Assembly (NCBI GenBank): GCA_020850535.1
Contig: JADZEM010000003.1
Coordinates: 1-54,669, forward strand
Length of the DNA stretch: 54,669 bases
DNA from: Chloroflexota bacterium
Lineage (GTDB): Bacteria; Chloroflexota; UBA6077; JACCZL01
Reading direction: 5' to 3'
The translations under genes were made by a program, and so were the position numbers. Below the pieces are notes generated by a model. It was given only the letters and a program-made list of their open reading frames with translations, had not been told where the DNA came from and searched no databases. This document shows positions 7,384 to 15,504 of this stretch, one piece after another. Position 1 is the first letter of the stretch. The number at the start of each line of letters is the position of its first letter.

Positions 7384-8542
7384 AGATGAGTCGCCGGGCG
7401 CCCGGCGCTACCAGGACGAGGTGCCGGCCGTCGCGCGGGCTGTCCGGCTGCTCGAACGGCTGGCGTGCGATCCCCGGCCGCGTTCGCTCTCCGAGCTGGC
7501 GCGCGACCTGGAGGTCGGGCCAAGCTCGCTGTTGGCGATCCTTACGACCCTTCGCCACGCCGGACTGGTGGACCGCGATGGGGACGGTCAGTACTTCGTC
7601 GGCTCCGGGCTGGTGGCGCTCGGGAACGCCGCTGCCTGCCAGGTTCGGGCCTGCGAGCGTTTCGCCACGATCGCCGACCGGCTGGTCTCGACCGTTGGCG
7701 AGACCGCCCTGCTCTGGATGCGCCAGGGCGACAGCTTCGTGCTGGCGGCGGCCCGCGAAGGCACCCAGCCGCTCCGCTTCGTGCCGACGCCGGGGGTGCG
7801 CCTCTGCACGTCGGACACGGCCCTGAGCCTGCTGGCCGATGGCGTCGCGCCGCTGGTCGAAGAGGAACTGCTGCCGGGGGTCTGGACGGTCGGCGTGCCG
7901 CTCGCCACGAGCGTTGGCGAACACGCCTGCCTGGCGCTGGCTGGCCCGCGCGAGCGTCTCCAGCGGCCGGAGGTCCAGACGGCGCTGCTCGCCGTCGTCG
8001 GGCAGGACCCGGCCACCACCCGGCCGCCCCGCGCCGTCCCAGCGTCCCGCGAGGCCGCCACATCCGGCCCCATCGACGACGACGAGCTGAACGCGTTTCT
8101 GGCGCAGGGGCTGGTCGCCACGTTGAGCTACGTGGCCGACGATGGGTACCCGGCCACCGTCCCGCTCTGGTACGCCTGGGACGGCTCGGCGTTCTGGCTC
8201 ACCTCGCGGCCCGGATCGGAGTGGGCCGAGCACGTGCTGCTGGATCCGCGCGTGTCGCTGGCCGTGAGCGAGTCGGCCCCGCCGCTCCGTCGCGTCCTCG
8301 TGCGCGGCGAGCTGACCGAGATCGCCGATCCCGCCGGCGAGCGCTGGCGTGAGATCGAGGCGCAACTGGCCGGGCGCTACGCCGGCTTCGACGCCTCGCG
8401 CGAGCCGGCAGCGGCCGGTCGCGGACGGCTCCTCAAGCTGACGCCTGGGCGGCTCATCGCCTGGCGCGGTCTCCTTCGCTACCCCAGACCCACGCCCGAT
8501 CCGGAGCGGCCGGGCACGGCGAACTGGAGGCGCCTCGGATGA
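7376..8542 (+). CDS. IclR-type regulator fused to a PNPOx-like flavin domain
   Basis: A 388-residue fusion. Residues 15-75 are a winged helix of IclR type (AVRLLERLA, LSELARDLEVGPSSLLAILTTLRHAGLVDRD). Residues 75-190 look like a shortened IclR effector half, and a Pro/Ala linker follows. Residues ~238-370 match the pyridoxamine-phosphate-oxidase-like split barrel (LATLSYVADDGYPATVPLWYAWDGSAFWLTS, then RRVLVRGELTEI), a fold that binds FMN or F420. Known IclR proteins lack this extra domain, so DNA binding may respond to a flavin or a PLP/pyrimidine-like ligand; that is inference. It is first in a four-gene operon and overlaps the next gene by 4 bases (ATGA). Confidence 0.75.
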   Translation: MLKDESPGARRYQDEVPAVARAVRLLERLACDPRPRSLSELARDLEVGPSSLLAILTTLRHAGLVDRDGDGQYFVGSGLVALGNAAACQVRACERFATIADRLVSTVGETALLWMRQGDSFVLAAAREGTQPLRFVPTPGVRLCTSDTALSLLADGVAPLVEEELLPGVWTVGVPLATSVGEHACLALAGPRERLQRPEVQTALLAVVGQDPATTRPPRAVPASREAATSGPIDDDELNAFLAQGLVATLSYVADDGYPATVPLWYAWDGSAFWLTSRPGSEWAEHVLLDPRVSLAVSESAPPLRRVLVRGELTEIADPAGERWREIEAQLAGRYAGFDASREPAAAGRGRLLKLTPGRLIAWRGLLRYPRPTPDPERPGTANWRRLG

Positions 8543-9597
8543 GTCGCTTTGTTGACGGACGCTTCCGCCGCCGCGTGTCCCGCGGCATCGGCCTCGTGGC
8601 GGCGGCGCTGCTGATCGCCCTGGCCGTCTCCGGGTGCGGTATCTCGTTCGGGCGGCCGGCCACGCCGATGCGGACCTTTCACTTCATGGCCGGCTACAAG
8701 CCGCAGGCGAACCTGCCTTTCGTCGGCGTCTACCTGGCGCAGGAGAAGGGCTACTTCGCCGAGCAGGGCCTGAACGTCGAGATCGCGCACTCGGCCGGCC
8801 AGGGCGAGCACCTGAAACTGCTGCTGCAGGGCTCGGTCGACGTGACCACGGCGGACGCCGACTCGGTGCTGTCGCGGCGATCCGAGGGCCTGCCGGTGGT
8901 GTCCATCGCGGTGCTCGGTCAGCGCGGCCAGCGGGCGTTCGCCGTGCAGGACGGCTCGGAGATCCGCCAGCTCAAAGACTTTGAAGGCAAGCTGGTCGGC
9001 TACAAGGTCTACCAGACGCCGGACTACCTGGCGATGCTGGCGATGGCGGGCGTGGACCGCTCGAGGATTCAGGAAGTCCCAGTCGGCTTCGATCCGCGCC
9101 TGCTGGCCGCCGGCAAGGTTGACGTCTACCCGGTCTTCGAGTCGAACGAACCTGAGATTCTCAACCGCCTCGGCGTGCCGACTCGCCTCTTCCGCCCCAG
9201 CGACTACGGCGTCCCAAACCTGGGCCTGACCTACATCTCGCGCCAGCAGCTGGTGGATTCCGATCCCGCGGCCCTGGAACGGTTCCTCAAGGCGACGCTG
9301 CGCGGCATCGAGGATGCGCGCCGCGATCCGGAGGCGGCTACCGACATCATCATGAAGTTCGCGCCGAACGAGGAGCGCGCGCAGCAGCTGTACATGCTGA
9401 AGGTCGAGCTGGACATGGCCAACGGTCCGGCCGCGCAGCAGGGCGGCGTCGGCTGGTCCACCACCGAGCAGTGGCAGGCGTTCCACGACTCGCTGCTGAC
9501 GTACGGCGGCCTCAAGCAGGCGGTCCCCGTCGAGAGCGTCTTCACCAATACACTGCTGCAGGCCGTCTACAGGGACGGCAAGCTGGTCTGGCCGTGA
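8539..9597 (+). CDS. NMT1/THI5-type ABC substrate-binding lipoprotein
   Basis: The protein is 352 residues with an N-terminal arginine-rich stretch, a hydrophobic segment and a lipobox LAVSGC giving lipid-modified C33. The mature part is a type II periplasmic binding fold of the SsuA/THI5 group: FVGVYLAQEKGYFAEQGLNVEI, GSVDVTTADADSVL and the hinge-like VGYKVYQTPDYLAMLAMAGVD. Relatives bind thiamin-pyrimidine breakdown products (ThiY), aliphatic sulfonates or nitrate-like anions. The order of regulator, binding protein, ATPase and permease resembles thiXYZ-type salvage loci, but no thi enzyme is near, so the ligand is left open. It overlaps the gene before by 4 bases and the ATPase start after it by 4 (GTGA). 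Confidence 0.82.
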   Translation: MSRFVDGRFRRRVSRGIGLVAAALLIALAVSGCGISFGRPATPMRTFHFMAGYKPQANLPFVGVYLAQEKGYFAEQGLNVEIAHSAGQGEHLKLLLQGSVDVTTADADSVLSRRSEGLPVVSIAVLGQRGQRAFAVQDGSEIRQLKDFEGKLVGYKVYQTPDYLAMLAMAGVDRSRIQEVPVGFDPRLLAAGKVDVYPVFESNEPEILNRLGVPTRLFRPSDYGVPNLGLTYISRQQLVDSDPAALERFLKATLRGIEDARRDPEAATDIIMKFAPNEERAQQLYMLKVELDMANGPAAQQGGVGWSTTEQWQAFHDSLLTYGGLKQAVPVESVFTNTLLQAVYRDGKLVWP

Positions 9598-10406
9598 TCG
9601 CTCCGACGGTCGCGCGGCCGGTCGAGCCGCATGCGTCGCCCGCCGTGCCCGCAACGATGCTCGCGGTGCGGCAGATCTCCCACGTCTACCGGGGCCGGGA
9701 CGGCACGCCGGTGCCCGCCGTCGACGGTGTCTCGCTCACCATCGGCGACGGCGAGCTGGTCGCGTTTCTGGGGCCGAGCGGCTGCGGCAAGTCCACCCTG
9801 TTACGAATCCTCAGCGGCCTGATCCACCCAACCGGCGGCACGGTGTCCGTGGCCGGCGCCCGGCCGGCAGATGCCCGCTCGTCACACGGGATCGGCTGGT
9901 TGGCCCAGGATGACGGCCTGCTGCCCTGGCTGACCGTCGCGCAGAACGTCGGGCTGGCCGGCAAGGTCGGGAAGCGGAAGGCCGTCTTACAGCCCGGCGC
10001 GGTCGAGGCGATGCTGGTGCAGGTCGGTCTTGCGGAGAGCGGTCGGCAGTATCCACACGAGCTGTCGGGCGGGATGCGGCAGCGCGCCGCCCTGGCCCGG
10101 GCGCTGGTCTCGGAGCCGGCCCTGCTGTTCCTGGACGAGCCGTTCGCAAGCCTCGACGAGCTGACCCGCGAGCGGCTCGGAGACCTTCTGCTGGACGTGC
10201 GAGCTGCCCGGCGCCCGACCACCGTGCTGGTGACGCACAGCGTCGTCGAGGCGGTGCGGCTGGCGGACCGGGTGATGGTGTTCTCGCCACGGCCGGCCCG
10301 CATCGTGGCAGACGTGGCGATCGGCGAGCCGCGCCCCCGCCCGTACGACAGTCCGACGTTCGGGCGGCTGGTGCAGCAGTTGAAAGACACGCTGGCCGAC
10401 CGGTAG
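9594..10406 (+). CDS. ABC transporter ATPase (SsuB/TauB/ThiZ group)
   Basis: The protein is 270 residues. Walker A is GPSGCGKST (K66), the signature is LSGGMRQRAALARAL, Walker B is LLFLDEPF followed by ASLDELTRE, and the switch histidine is in VLVTHSVVEAV. It energises uptake by the neighbouring permease and binding protein at the inner membrane. The GTG at 9594 overlaps the upstream stop (GTGA) and is preferred; an in-frame ATG at 9657 is an alternative, and the open frame further upstream is only overlap with the binding-protein gene. The D-loop and Q-loop (WLAQDDGLLPWLTV) look intact. Confidence 0.9.
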   Translation: MIAPTVARPVEPHASPAVPATMLAVRQISHVYRGRDGTPVPAVDGVSLTIGDGELVAFLGPSGCGKSTLLRILSGLIHPTGGTVSVAGARPADARSSHGIGWLAQDDGLLPWLTVAQNVGLAGKVGKRKAVLQPGAVEAMLVQVGLAESGRQYPHELSGGMRQRAALARALVSEPALLFLDEPFASLDELTRERLGDLLLDVRAARRPTTVLVTHSVVEAVRLADRVMVFSPRPARIVADVAIGEPRPRPYDSPTFGRLVQQLKDTLADR

Positions 10407-10409
10407 TCG

Positions 10410-11180
10410 ATGCTGCCCGTCTCTCAGCTCCGGCAGGGTTTGCCGACCATCGCGCTGCTCGGGGCCGTCCTCCTGGTCTGGGAATCAGCCGTGCGCCTGC
10501 TCGGCGTACCGAGCTTTCTGCTGCCGGCACCGTCAGCCGTCGCCGCCCGGCTGCTCGGCGACCCGGTCTTCTTCGGGCGCGAGGGTTTGATCACCCTGGG
10601 CGAGGCGCTGGGCGGACTGCTCATCGGTGGTGTGTTGGCGTTCGGCGCGGGCCTGCTGATGGCCCGCTGGCGCTGGCTGGAACGGGCGCTGCTGCCCGTG
10701 GCCGTCGTGGCGAAGGTGACGCCCGTCGTGGTGGTCGCGCCGCTGTTCGTCCTCTGGTTCGGCTTCGGCGCGTGGCCCCGGTTGCTGATCGCCGCGCTGC
10801 TCGCCTTCTTCCCGATCCTGATCGGCGCGGTGGCCGGCCTGCGGGCCGTCCCGACTGCGGCCCAGGAAGTGCTGCTGACGCTGGACGCTTCGGCCGTCGA
10901 GGAGGCGTGGCTGCTGCGCGTGCCGGCCGCCCTGCCGCAGCTGTTCGCGGCCCTGAAGGTCGCGACGACCCTGGCGCTGCTCGGGGCGGTGGTGGCCGAA
11001 TGGGTCGGTGGGGACCGTGGCCTCGGCCGTGCGATCCTGCTCGCAAACTCGAACCTCGATACCACCACGGCCCTGGCTGGCGTCGCGACCATCGCCGCCA
11101 TCGGCATGGCCTTGATCGGCGCGATCACCCTGCTGGAGCGTCGGTACGCCTTCTGGCAGGCGCCGCTCGACCGCTCGTAG
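10410..11180 (+). CDS. ABC transporter permease (SsuC/TauC/ThiX group)
   Basis: The protein is 256 residues with about six membrane segments. The cytoplasmic EAA-type coupling loop is near residues 160-180 (EVLLTLDASAVEEAWLLRVPAALPQLFAAL). It starts 3 bases after the ATPase stop and closes the four-gene transport operon. It pairs with the ATPase and lipoprotein before it for import of a small organic molecule, possibly a thiamin precursor or sulfonate. No terminator hairpin with a T-tract is seen after it. Confidence 0.88.
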   Translation: MLPVSQLRQGLPTIALLGAVLLVWESAVRLLGVPSFLLPAPSAVAARLLGDPVFFGREGLITLGEALGGLLIGGVLAFGAGLLMARWRWLERALLPVAVVAKVTPVVVVAPLFVLWFGFGAWPRLLIAALLAFFPILIGAVAGLRAVPTAAQEVLLTLDASAVEEAWLLRVPAALPQLFAALKVATTLALLGAVVAEWVGGDRGLGRAILLANSNLDTTTALAGVATIAAIGMALIGAITLLERRYAFWQAPLDRS

Positions 11181-11219
11181 CATCTGGCCGCCCGGCGGCG
11201 AGCCTCGGCGGATGGATTC

Positions 11220-11250
11220 CAGACCGGTCTGAACGCCAGCCGAGTATCCT
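11220..11250 (+). promoter_or_regulatory. Palindrome and -10-like box upstream of the metE-like gene
   Basis: CAGACCGGTCTG (11220-11231) is a perfect 12-bp palindrome. A -10-like TATCCT follows at 11245-11250, placing the palindrome over the expected -35 region. A closely similar site lies upstream of alaS. The 120-base leader from here to the ATG at 11372 holds several short GC hairpins but matches no riboswitch class recognised by eye. Confidence 0.4.
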
Positions 11251-11371
11251 GACTGGAGTGGGATCGCTCGGGAGCGCCGACGCTCGGCCGAGGGGACGGC
11301 AGGCAGCCTGACCCGCTCGCCCGAACCTGGACGGCCGCGGCACCCCGAGCCGCATCGGGAGGTCACCTACG

Positions 11372-12526
11372 ATGGCAGCCAGCAAGACGCCGTATCGCGC
11401 CGACCATGTGGGAAGCCTGCTCCGGCCGCCGGAGGTGCTGGCCGCGCACGCCGAGCACGCGGACGGCCGCATCTCCACCGAACGGCTCCGCGAGATCGAG
11501 GACCGTGCCATCCTCACCGTGCTCGACGTACAACGACAGGCCGGCATCGACGTGCTCAGCGACGGCGAGTACCGCCGCTCGAACTGGGCCGGCGACTTCT
11601 CGGCGGCGGTGGACGGCTACGTCTCGGCCACCATGCCGATCAGCTTCGCCTGGAAGTTCGACGCCGACGTCGAGAACGCCAGCGAGGAGGAGCTGGCCGC
11701 CTCCCTGGCGATCATGCCCCAGCAGGCCGGGCGGGTCATCGGCGCGCGGCTCAAGCAGCTCCAGCGGCTGACCGGCCACGAAGCACCGTTCCTCAAGGAG
11801 CAGGCCGGCGGTGCGTACAAGATCACGATGCCGGCGCCGTCCTACGTGGTGGCGCGCGGCTACAAGCCCGGCATCACCACCGAGGTCTACGGCTCGCGCG
11901 CCGAGCTGATGGACGAGGTCGCCGGCATCTATCGTGGCGAGGTCCAGTGGCTGCTCGGCCAGGGCGTGCCGTACATCCAGCTCGACAACCCACACTACCC
12001 TGACTATATCGAGGAGAGCCGCCGGCAGCAGTGGCGCGACATCGGGATCGACCCGGCCGCCGCGATCCTCGAGGATATCGCCGGCGACAACGCCTGCCTC
12101 AGCGGCATCGACCGCTCCAACGTGACCATCGCCACGCACATCTGCCGGGGCAACGGCCGAAGCGCCTGGCACACCCAGGGCGGCTACGAGCCGATTGCCG
12201 AGGCGGTCTTCGGGGGCCTCAACGTCGACACGTTCTTGCTGGAGTATGACTCCGAGCGCTCAGGCGGCTTCGAGCCGCTGCGATTCATCCCCCAGGGCAA
12301 GAACGTCGTGCTGGGCCTGATCACCACCAAGACCGGGGCGCTGGAGTCGCAGGACGCGCTGCTCAGGCGCATCGACGAGGCCTCGAAGTACGTGCCACTG
12401 GACCGGCTGGCCCTCAGCCCGCAGTGCGGCTTCGCCTCGGTGGACGCCGGCAACCTGCTCTCCTGGGACGAGCAGAAGCGCAAGCTGGAGCTGGTGGCGG
12501 AGACGGCCCGGAAGGTCTGGGGCTGA
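11372..12526 (+). CDS. MetE-like cobalamin-independent methionine synthase family protein
   Basis: The protein is 384 residues, the length of the C-terminal catalytic barrel of MetE alone. The zinc ligands that bind homocysteine thiolate are in order: H256 and C258 (THICRGNG), E291 (LLEYDSE), C352 (SPQCGF). The N-terminal MetE domain is absent, as in the short archaeal-type and YxjG-like relatives that use other methyl donors or act on other thiols. RADHVGSLLRP at the start is typical of this short group. The ATG at 11372 has GGGAGGT upstream. It may make methionine or demethylate a sulfur compound; the substrate is not determined. A palindrome lies in its promoter region. Confidence 0.82.
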   Translation: MAASKTPYRADHVGSLLRPPEVLAAHAEHADGRISTERLREIEDRAILTVLDVQRQAGIDVLSDGEYRRSNWAGDFSAAVDGYVSATMPISFAWKFDADVENASEEELAASLAIMPQQAGRVIGARLKQLQRLTGHEAPFLKEQAGGAYKITMPAPSYVVARGYKPGITTEVYGSRAELMDEVAGIYRGEVQWLLGQGVPYIQLDNPHYPDYIEESRRQQWRDIGIDPAAAILEDIAGDNACLSGIDRSNVTIATHICRGNGRSAWHTQGGYEPIAEAVFGGLNVDTFLLEYDSERSGGFEPLRFIPQGKNVVLGLITTKTGALESQDALLRRIDEASKYVPLDRLALSPQCGFASVDAGNLLSWDEQKRKLELVAETARKVWG

Positions 12527-12578
12527 GCCAGGAACAGGCTCGCGGATAGGTGGCTGCCTGACAATTCTACGACTCCCC

Positions 12579-12720
12579 TTGTCGTCCTGAGCGCAGCGAA
12601 GGACCTCACCCGCTGACGCGAGCGTTGACGGTCAGCGGGTAGGGCGAGCGGTGACCATGACCGATACGGCGCGAGTTGACGGTCAGCGGGTGAGGTCCTT
12701 CACTGCGTTCAGGATGACAA
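12579..12720. repeat. Intergenic inverted-repeat element (39-base arms)
   Basis: Left arm 12579-12617 and right arm 12682-12720 are reverse complements at 36 of 39 positions, with a 64-base centre. Inside, GTTGACGGTCAGCGGGT occurs twice as a direct repeat (near 12625 and 12676), and AGGATGACAA recurs just outside the right arm near 12731. It looks like a non-coding dispersed repeat (MITE- or BIME-like) of the kind ending in CCTGAGCGCAGCGAAGGA. The rest of the 12527-12881 gap shows nothing else. Confidence 0.65.
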
Positions 12721-12881
12721 CCCGACATTGCAGGATGACAATTGGCAGTTGCAGAATGGCGTGGCACTGTTCGGGATGATCTGGTTTCTGCCGAGCGGCG
12801 CTCTGGCTCAGCACTCTGTTGCCACGTGGAGAGCGTCCGTTCGCGTCTTCGTACGGCGGTGCGGGGGCGGCCGTCCGCGAC

Positions 12882-14072
12882 CTACGCCCGGCCGAGCACC
12901 CCGGCCATCCGCTCGATCCCCTCGCGGAGATCGTCGTCCGAGGCGGCGTAGCTGAACCGCACGTGGCCGTCGCCGGCATCGCCGAAGGCGTTGCCCGCCA
13001 CCACCGCGATGCCCGCCTCCTCCAGCAGCAGCTCGCACAGCTCGGCGCTCGACTTGCCAGTGCCCGTGATGCTTGGGAAGGCGTAGAACGCCCCACGTGG
13101 CTCCGGGCAGGTGACCCCCTTGATACCGCGCAGCCCTTCGACCAGGATCTTCCGCCGCCGGTCGAACGAGGCCACCATGTCATCCACGACGCCCTGGTCG
13201 CCCGTGTACGCCTGGACCGCCCCGAACTGGGCGAAGGTCGTCGCGCCGGACACCGTGTACTGGTGCACCTTGACCATCAGGTCGCTGAGCGGCTTCGGCG
13301 CGGCGATGAACCCGAGCCGCCAGCCCGTCATCGAGTACGCCTTCGACAGCCCGTTGACCGTCATGGTCCGTTCCCACATGCCCGGCAGGCTGCCGAGACT
13401 CGTGTGGGTCGCGCCGCCGTAGACCATCCGCTCGTAGATCTCGTCTGAGAGCACCAGGAGATCGTGCTGCTGGGCCAGCTTCGCCAGCTCTTCGAGGACT
13501 GCCCTCGGGTAGACCGCGCCGGTCGGGTTGTTCGGCGTATTGATGACCAGCATCCGCGTCCGGGGCGTGATCAAGCTGGCGACCGTCGCCACGTCGGGCA
13601 CGAACTCGTTCTCGGCGTAGCACGGCACCGGCACGACCGTCGCGCCACACAACTGCGCGCACCACCGATAGTGCAGCCAGGCCGGATCGGGCACCAGCAC
13701 CTCGTCGCCGGGGTCGAGCAGGGCCAGGAACGCTGCGCCGACCGCCTCGTTCGCGCCGACCGTCACGATGACCTCGTCTTCGGGTCGGTAGTGGAGGCCG
13801 CTGTCTCGCTCCAGCTTCTCGGCGATGGCCGCCCGCAGCCGCGGGATGCCGTAGTTGGACGAGTAGTGCACCTGCCCGGCCCGCAGCGCATCGACGGCCG
13901 CCTCCTTGATCGGGGCCGGGGTGTCGAAGTCCGGACGCCCGATCTCGAAGTGCAGCACCTTCCGCCCGGCCTTCTCAAGCTGCGTCGCGCGCTCCAGCAC
14001 CCGGCGAATGTCGGAGAACGGGATGCCGTTCATGCGCGTTGCGCCGCGCACGGACGGGGGATACTCGGGCAT
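12882..14072 (-). CDS. Class I PLP aminotransferase (aspartate/aromatic type)
   Basis: The protein is 396 residues, standard for fold-type I aminotransferase subgroup I-gamma. K244 in NGLSKAYSMTGWRLGF forms the PLP aldimine; VINTPNNPTGAVY carries the conserved Asn, SDEIYERMVY the Asp and Tyr, and HVRFSYA the substrate-carboxylate Arg. It probably moves an amino group between a dicarboxylic or aromatic amino acid and 2-oxoglutarate. The ATG at 14072 has AGGAGGAG upstream; longer frames to 14486 run through the divergent gene. Its divergent neighbour is a DapA-like aldolase; the two share the 162-base region 14073-14234, which suggests common control. Confidence 0.85.
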   Translation of the reverse strand: MPEYPPSVRGATRMNGIPFSDIRRVLERATQLEKAGRKVLHFEIGRPDFDTPAPIKEAAVDALRAGQVHYSSNYGIPRLRAAIAEKLERDSGLHYRPEDEVIVTVGANEAVGAAFLALLDPGDEVLVPDPAWLHYRWCAQLCGATVVPVPCYAENEFVPDVATVASLITPRTRMLVINTPNNPTGAVYPRAVLEELAKLAQQHDLLVLSDEIYERMVYGGATHTSLGSLPGMWERTMTVNGLSKAYSMTGWRLGFIAAPKPLSDLMVKVHQYTVSGATTFAQFGAVQAYTGDQGVVDDMVASFDRRRKILVEGLRGIKGVTCPEPRGAFYAFPSITGTGKSSAELCELLLEEAGIAVVAGNAFGDAGDGHVRFSYAASDDDLREGIERMAGVLGRA

Positions 14073-14234
14073 AGTGCCTCTCCTCCTGGGCGGAACGGCG
14101 CGGTGCGCCCGGCGCCGACCGATCATCATGCTCGCCGCGGCAATGGTAGGCGCGGACCGACAGGCCGCGCACAGCGTCACCGTGTATCGTTGGCAGGGCA
14201 GTGCGCCGTGATCCGCGCTGAAGGGAGTCGTGCA

Positions 14235-15128
14235 ATGGTGGCGAAGCTGCTGACTGGCGTCTGGCCGATCCTGGTCACGCCGTTCACGGAGGACGGTCGC
14301 CTGGATCTCGCCAGCCTCAGGCGGCTGGTCGAAGGATCGCTGGGGGCGGGCGTCAACGGCGTCGTCGCGCTCGGCGTCAACGCCGAGGCCGCACGTCTCT
14401 CGGATGCCGAGCGCATTGTCATCGCGCAGACGGTGGCCGAGGTCTGCCGGGCGGCCAGCCGGCCGTTCCTGGTGACGGTCAGCCACCCGGGCACCGAGGT
14501 GGCGTGCCAGCGGGCCCGCGAGGCGGCCGACCTGGGAGCGGCCGGCGTCATGGCCGCCCCGCCCCCGTTCTCACGGTTCGGGCCGCCGATGCTGGCGCAC
14601 TACGCCGCGCTGCGCGAGGTCGGGCTGCCCATCGTGGTGCAGGACTACCCGCCCGAGACCGCCGTGACTCTGACACCCGAACACCTGGCCGAGATCCTGG
14701 CCGTCTGCGGCCCCGGCGCCGGCATCAAGGTCGAAGACGCGCCAACGCCCCCGAAGATCGGACGGCTGCGCGCGCTGGTCGGGCCAGACGTCGGCCTGGT
14801 CGGCGGACTCGGCGCGATGTACCTGTTGAGCGAGCTGCGGCGCGGCGGTGACGGCGCGATGACCGGCTTCCCGATGCACGACGTGATGCTGACCATCTGC
14901 CGCGCAATGGCCGCCGGCGACGAGGCCACGGCCGAGATGGCCTACCGGCGCTGGCTGCCGCTGATGGTGCTCGGGGCGCAGCCGGGGGTGGGCCTGACCA
15001 TCATGAAGGAGGTGCTGCGACGGCGCGGGCTGATCGCGCACGCTGGCCTGCGGAAGCCCGGCCCGGCCCTGGACGAGATCGGCCGGCGCGAGCTGGACCG
15101 AGTGCTGGCGGCGGCCTCGGAAGCCTGA
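14235..15128 (+). CDS. DapA/NanA-family class I aldolase
   Basis: The protein is 297 residues, normal for the dihydrodipicolinate synthase/N-acetylneuraminate lyase family. The Schiff-base lysine is K165 (GIKVEDAPTPPK) and the tyrosine is in VQDYPPETA. The usual GTTGE segment that binds the keto-acid carboxylate is replaced by GVNAEAARLS, so true DapA activity is doubtful and a relative acting on another pyruvate-derived or sugar acid is more likely. The start at ATG 14235 has AAGGGAG upstream; longer upstream frame is overlap with the divergent aminotransferase. A terminator follows. Confidence 0.8.
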   Translation: MVAKLLTGVWPILVTPFTEDGRLDLASLRRLVEGSLGAGVNGVVALGVNAEAARLSDAERIVIAQTVAEVCRAASRPFLVTVSHPGTEVACQRAREAADLGAAGVMAAPPPFSRFGPPMLAHYAALREVGLPIVVQDYPPETAVTLTPEHLAEILAVCGPGAGIKVEDAPTPPKIGRLRALVGPDVGLVGGLGAMYLLSELRRGGDGAMTGFPMHDVMLTICRAMAAGDEATAEMAYRRWLPLMVLGAQPGVGLTIMKEVLRRRGLIAHAGLRKPGPALDEIGRRELDRVLAAASEA

Positions 15129-15178
15129 CCGAGCCGGAGGCGAAGCTCGCCACCGGCAAGGAAGGCCAGGAAAACACA

Positions 15179-15212
15179 AAGGCCGAGCGTCCTCAACAGG
15201 ATGCTCGGCCTT
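15179..15212. terminator. Bidirectional intrinsic terminator
   Basis: The stem AAGGCCGAGCGTCCT (15179-15193) pairs with AGGATGCTCGGCCTT (15198-15212) with one G-U pair and a 4-base loop. An A-rich run lies to the left and TTCT to the right. It can stop both the rightward aldolase transcript and the leftward tRNA-Asp transcript. Confidence 0.85.
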
Positions 15213-15257
15213 CTCGCCGTTCGCGGCATGAGAGTTGCTCACTACCGCATGCGTGTG

Positions 15258-15334
15258 TGGCGGGCTCGAGGGGATTCGAACCCCCGGTCTCGGCCTTGAC
15301 AGGGCCGCATGTTAGGCCACTACACCACGAGCCC
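15258..15334 (-). tRNA. tRNA-Asp (GTC), CCA encoded
   Basis: The acceptor GGGCTCG pairs with CGAGCCC, followed by G73 and an encoded CCA (15260-15258). The anticodon loop CTGTCAA gives GTC for aspartate; the T arm is CGGGGG-TTCGAAT-CCCCTC-like. A standard-length elongator tRNA on the minus strand. It has its own promoter at 15361-15390 and a terminator at 15179-15212, so it is a single-tRNA transcript. Confidence 0.97.
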
Positions 15335-15335
15335 A

Positions 15336-15351
15336 TGCGCCGTACGGCGCA
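15336..15351. repeat. 16-bp perfect palindrome in the tRNA-Asp leader
   Basis: TGCGCCGTACGGCGCA lies between the tRNA-Asp promoter and the mature tRNA 5' end, so it would form a hairpin in the precursor 1 base before the RNase P cut site. Confidence 0.6.
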
Positions 15352-15360
15352 GCGAACGGG

Positions 15361-15390
15361 ATTCTAGCACGCCCCGCGCTGCACAGACAA
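15361..15390 (-). promoter_or_regulatory. Promoter of tRNA-Asp
   Basis: Read leftward: TTGTCT (15390-15385), 18-base spacer, TAGAAT (15366-15361). The mature tRNA starts 26 bases after the -10 box. The -10 hexamer is the same as at 15528 and 54581. Confidence 0.65.
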
Positions 15391-15504
15391 TGCTTCACGA
15401 GGCCAATCTCGCCAGATTCGGGAAGACCGCCCGGGTCGGTCAGCACCCAACCTGACGATCCACACGCAAGATCGTGCGAATCTGATCCTGTCGAACCGAC
15501 GCGC

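Noticed and set aside
12882-14486. 534-residue reading of the aminotransferase frame
   Set aside because: The extra N-terminus overlaps the divergent DapA-like gene; ATG 14072 has AGGAGGAG and begins the conserved protein.
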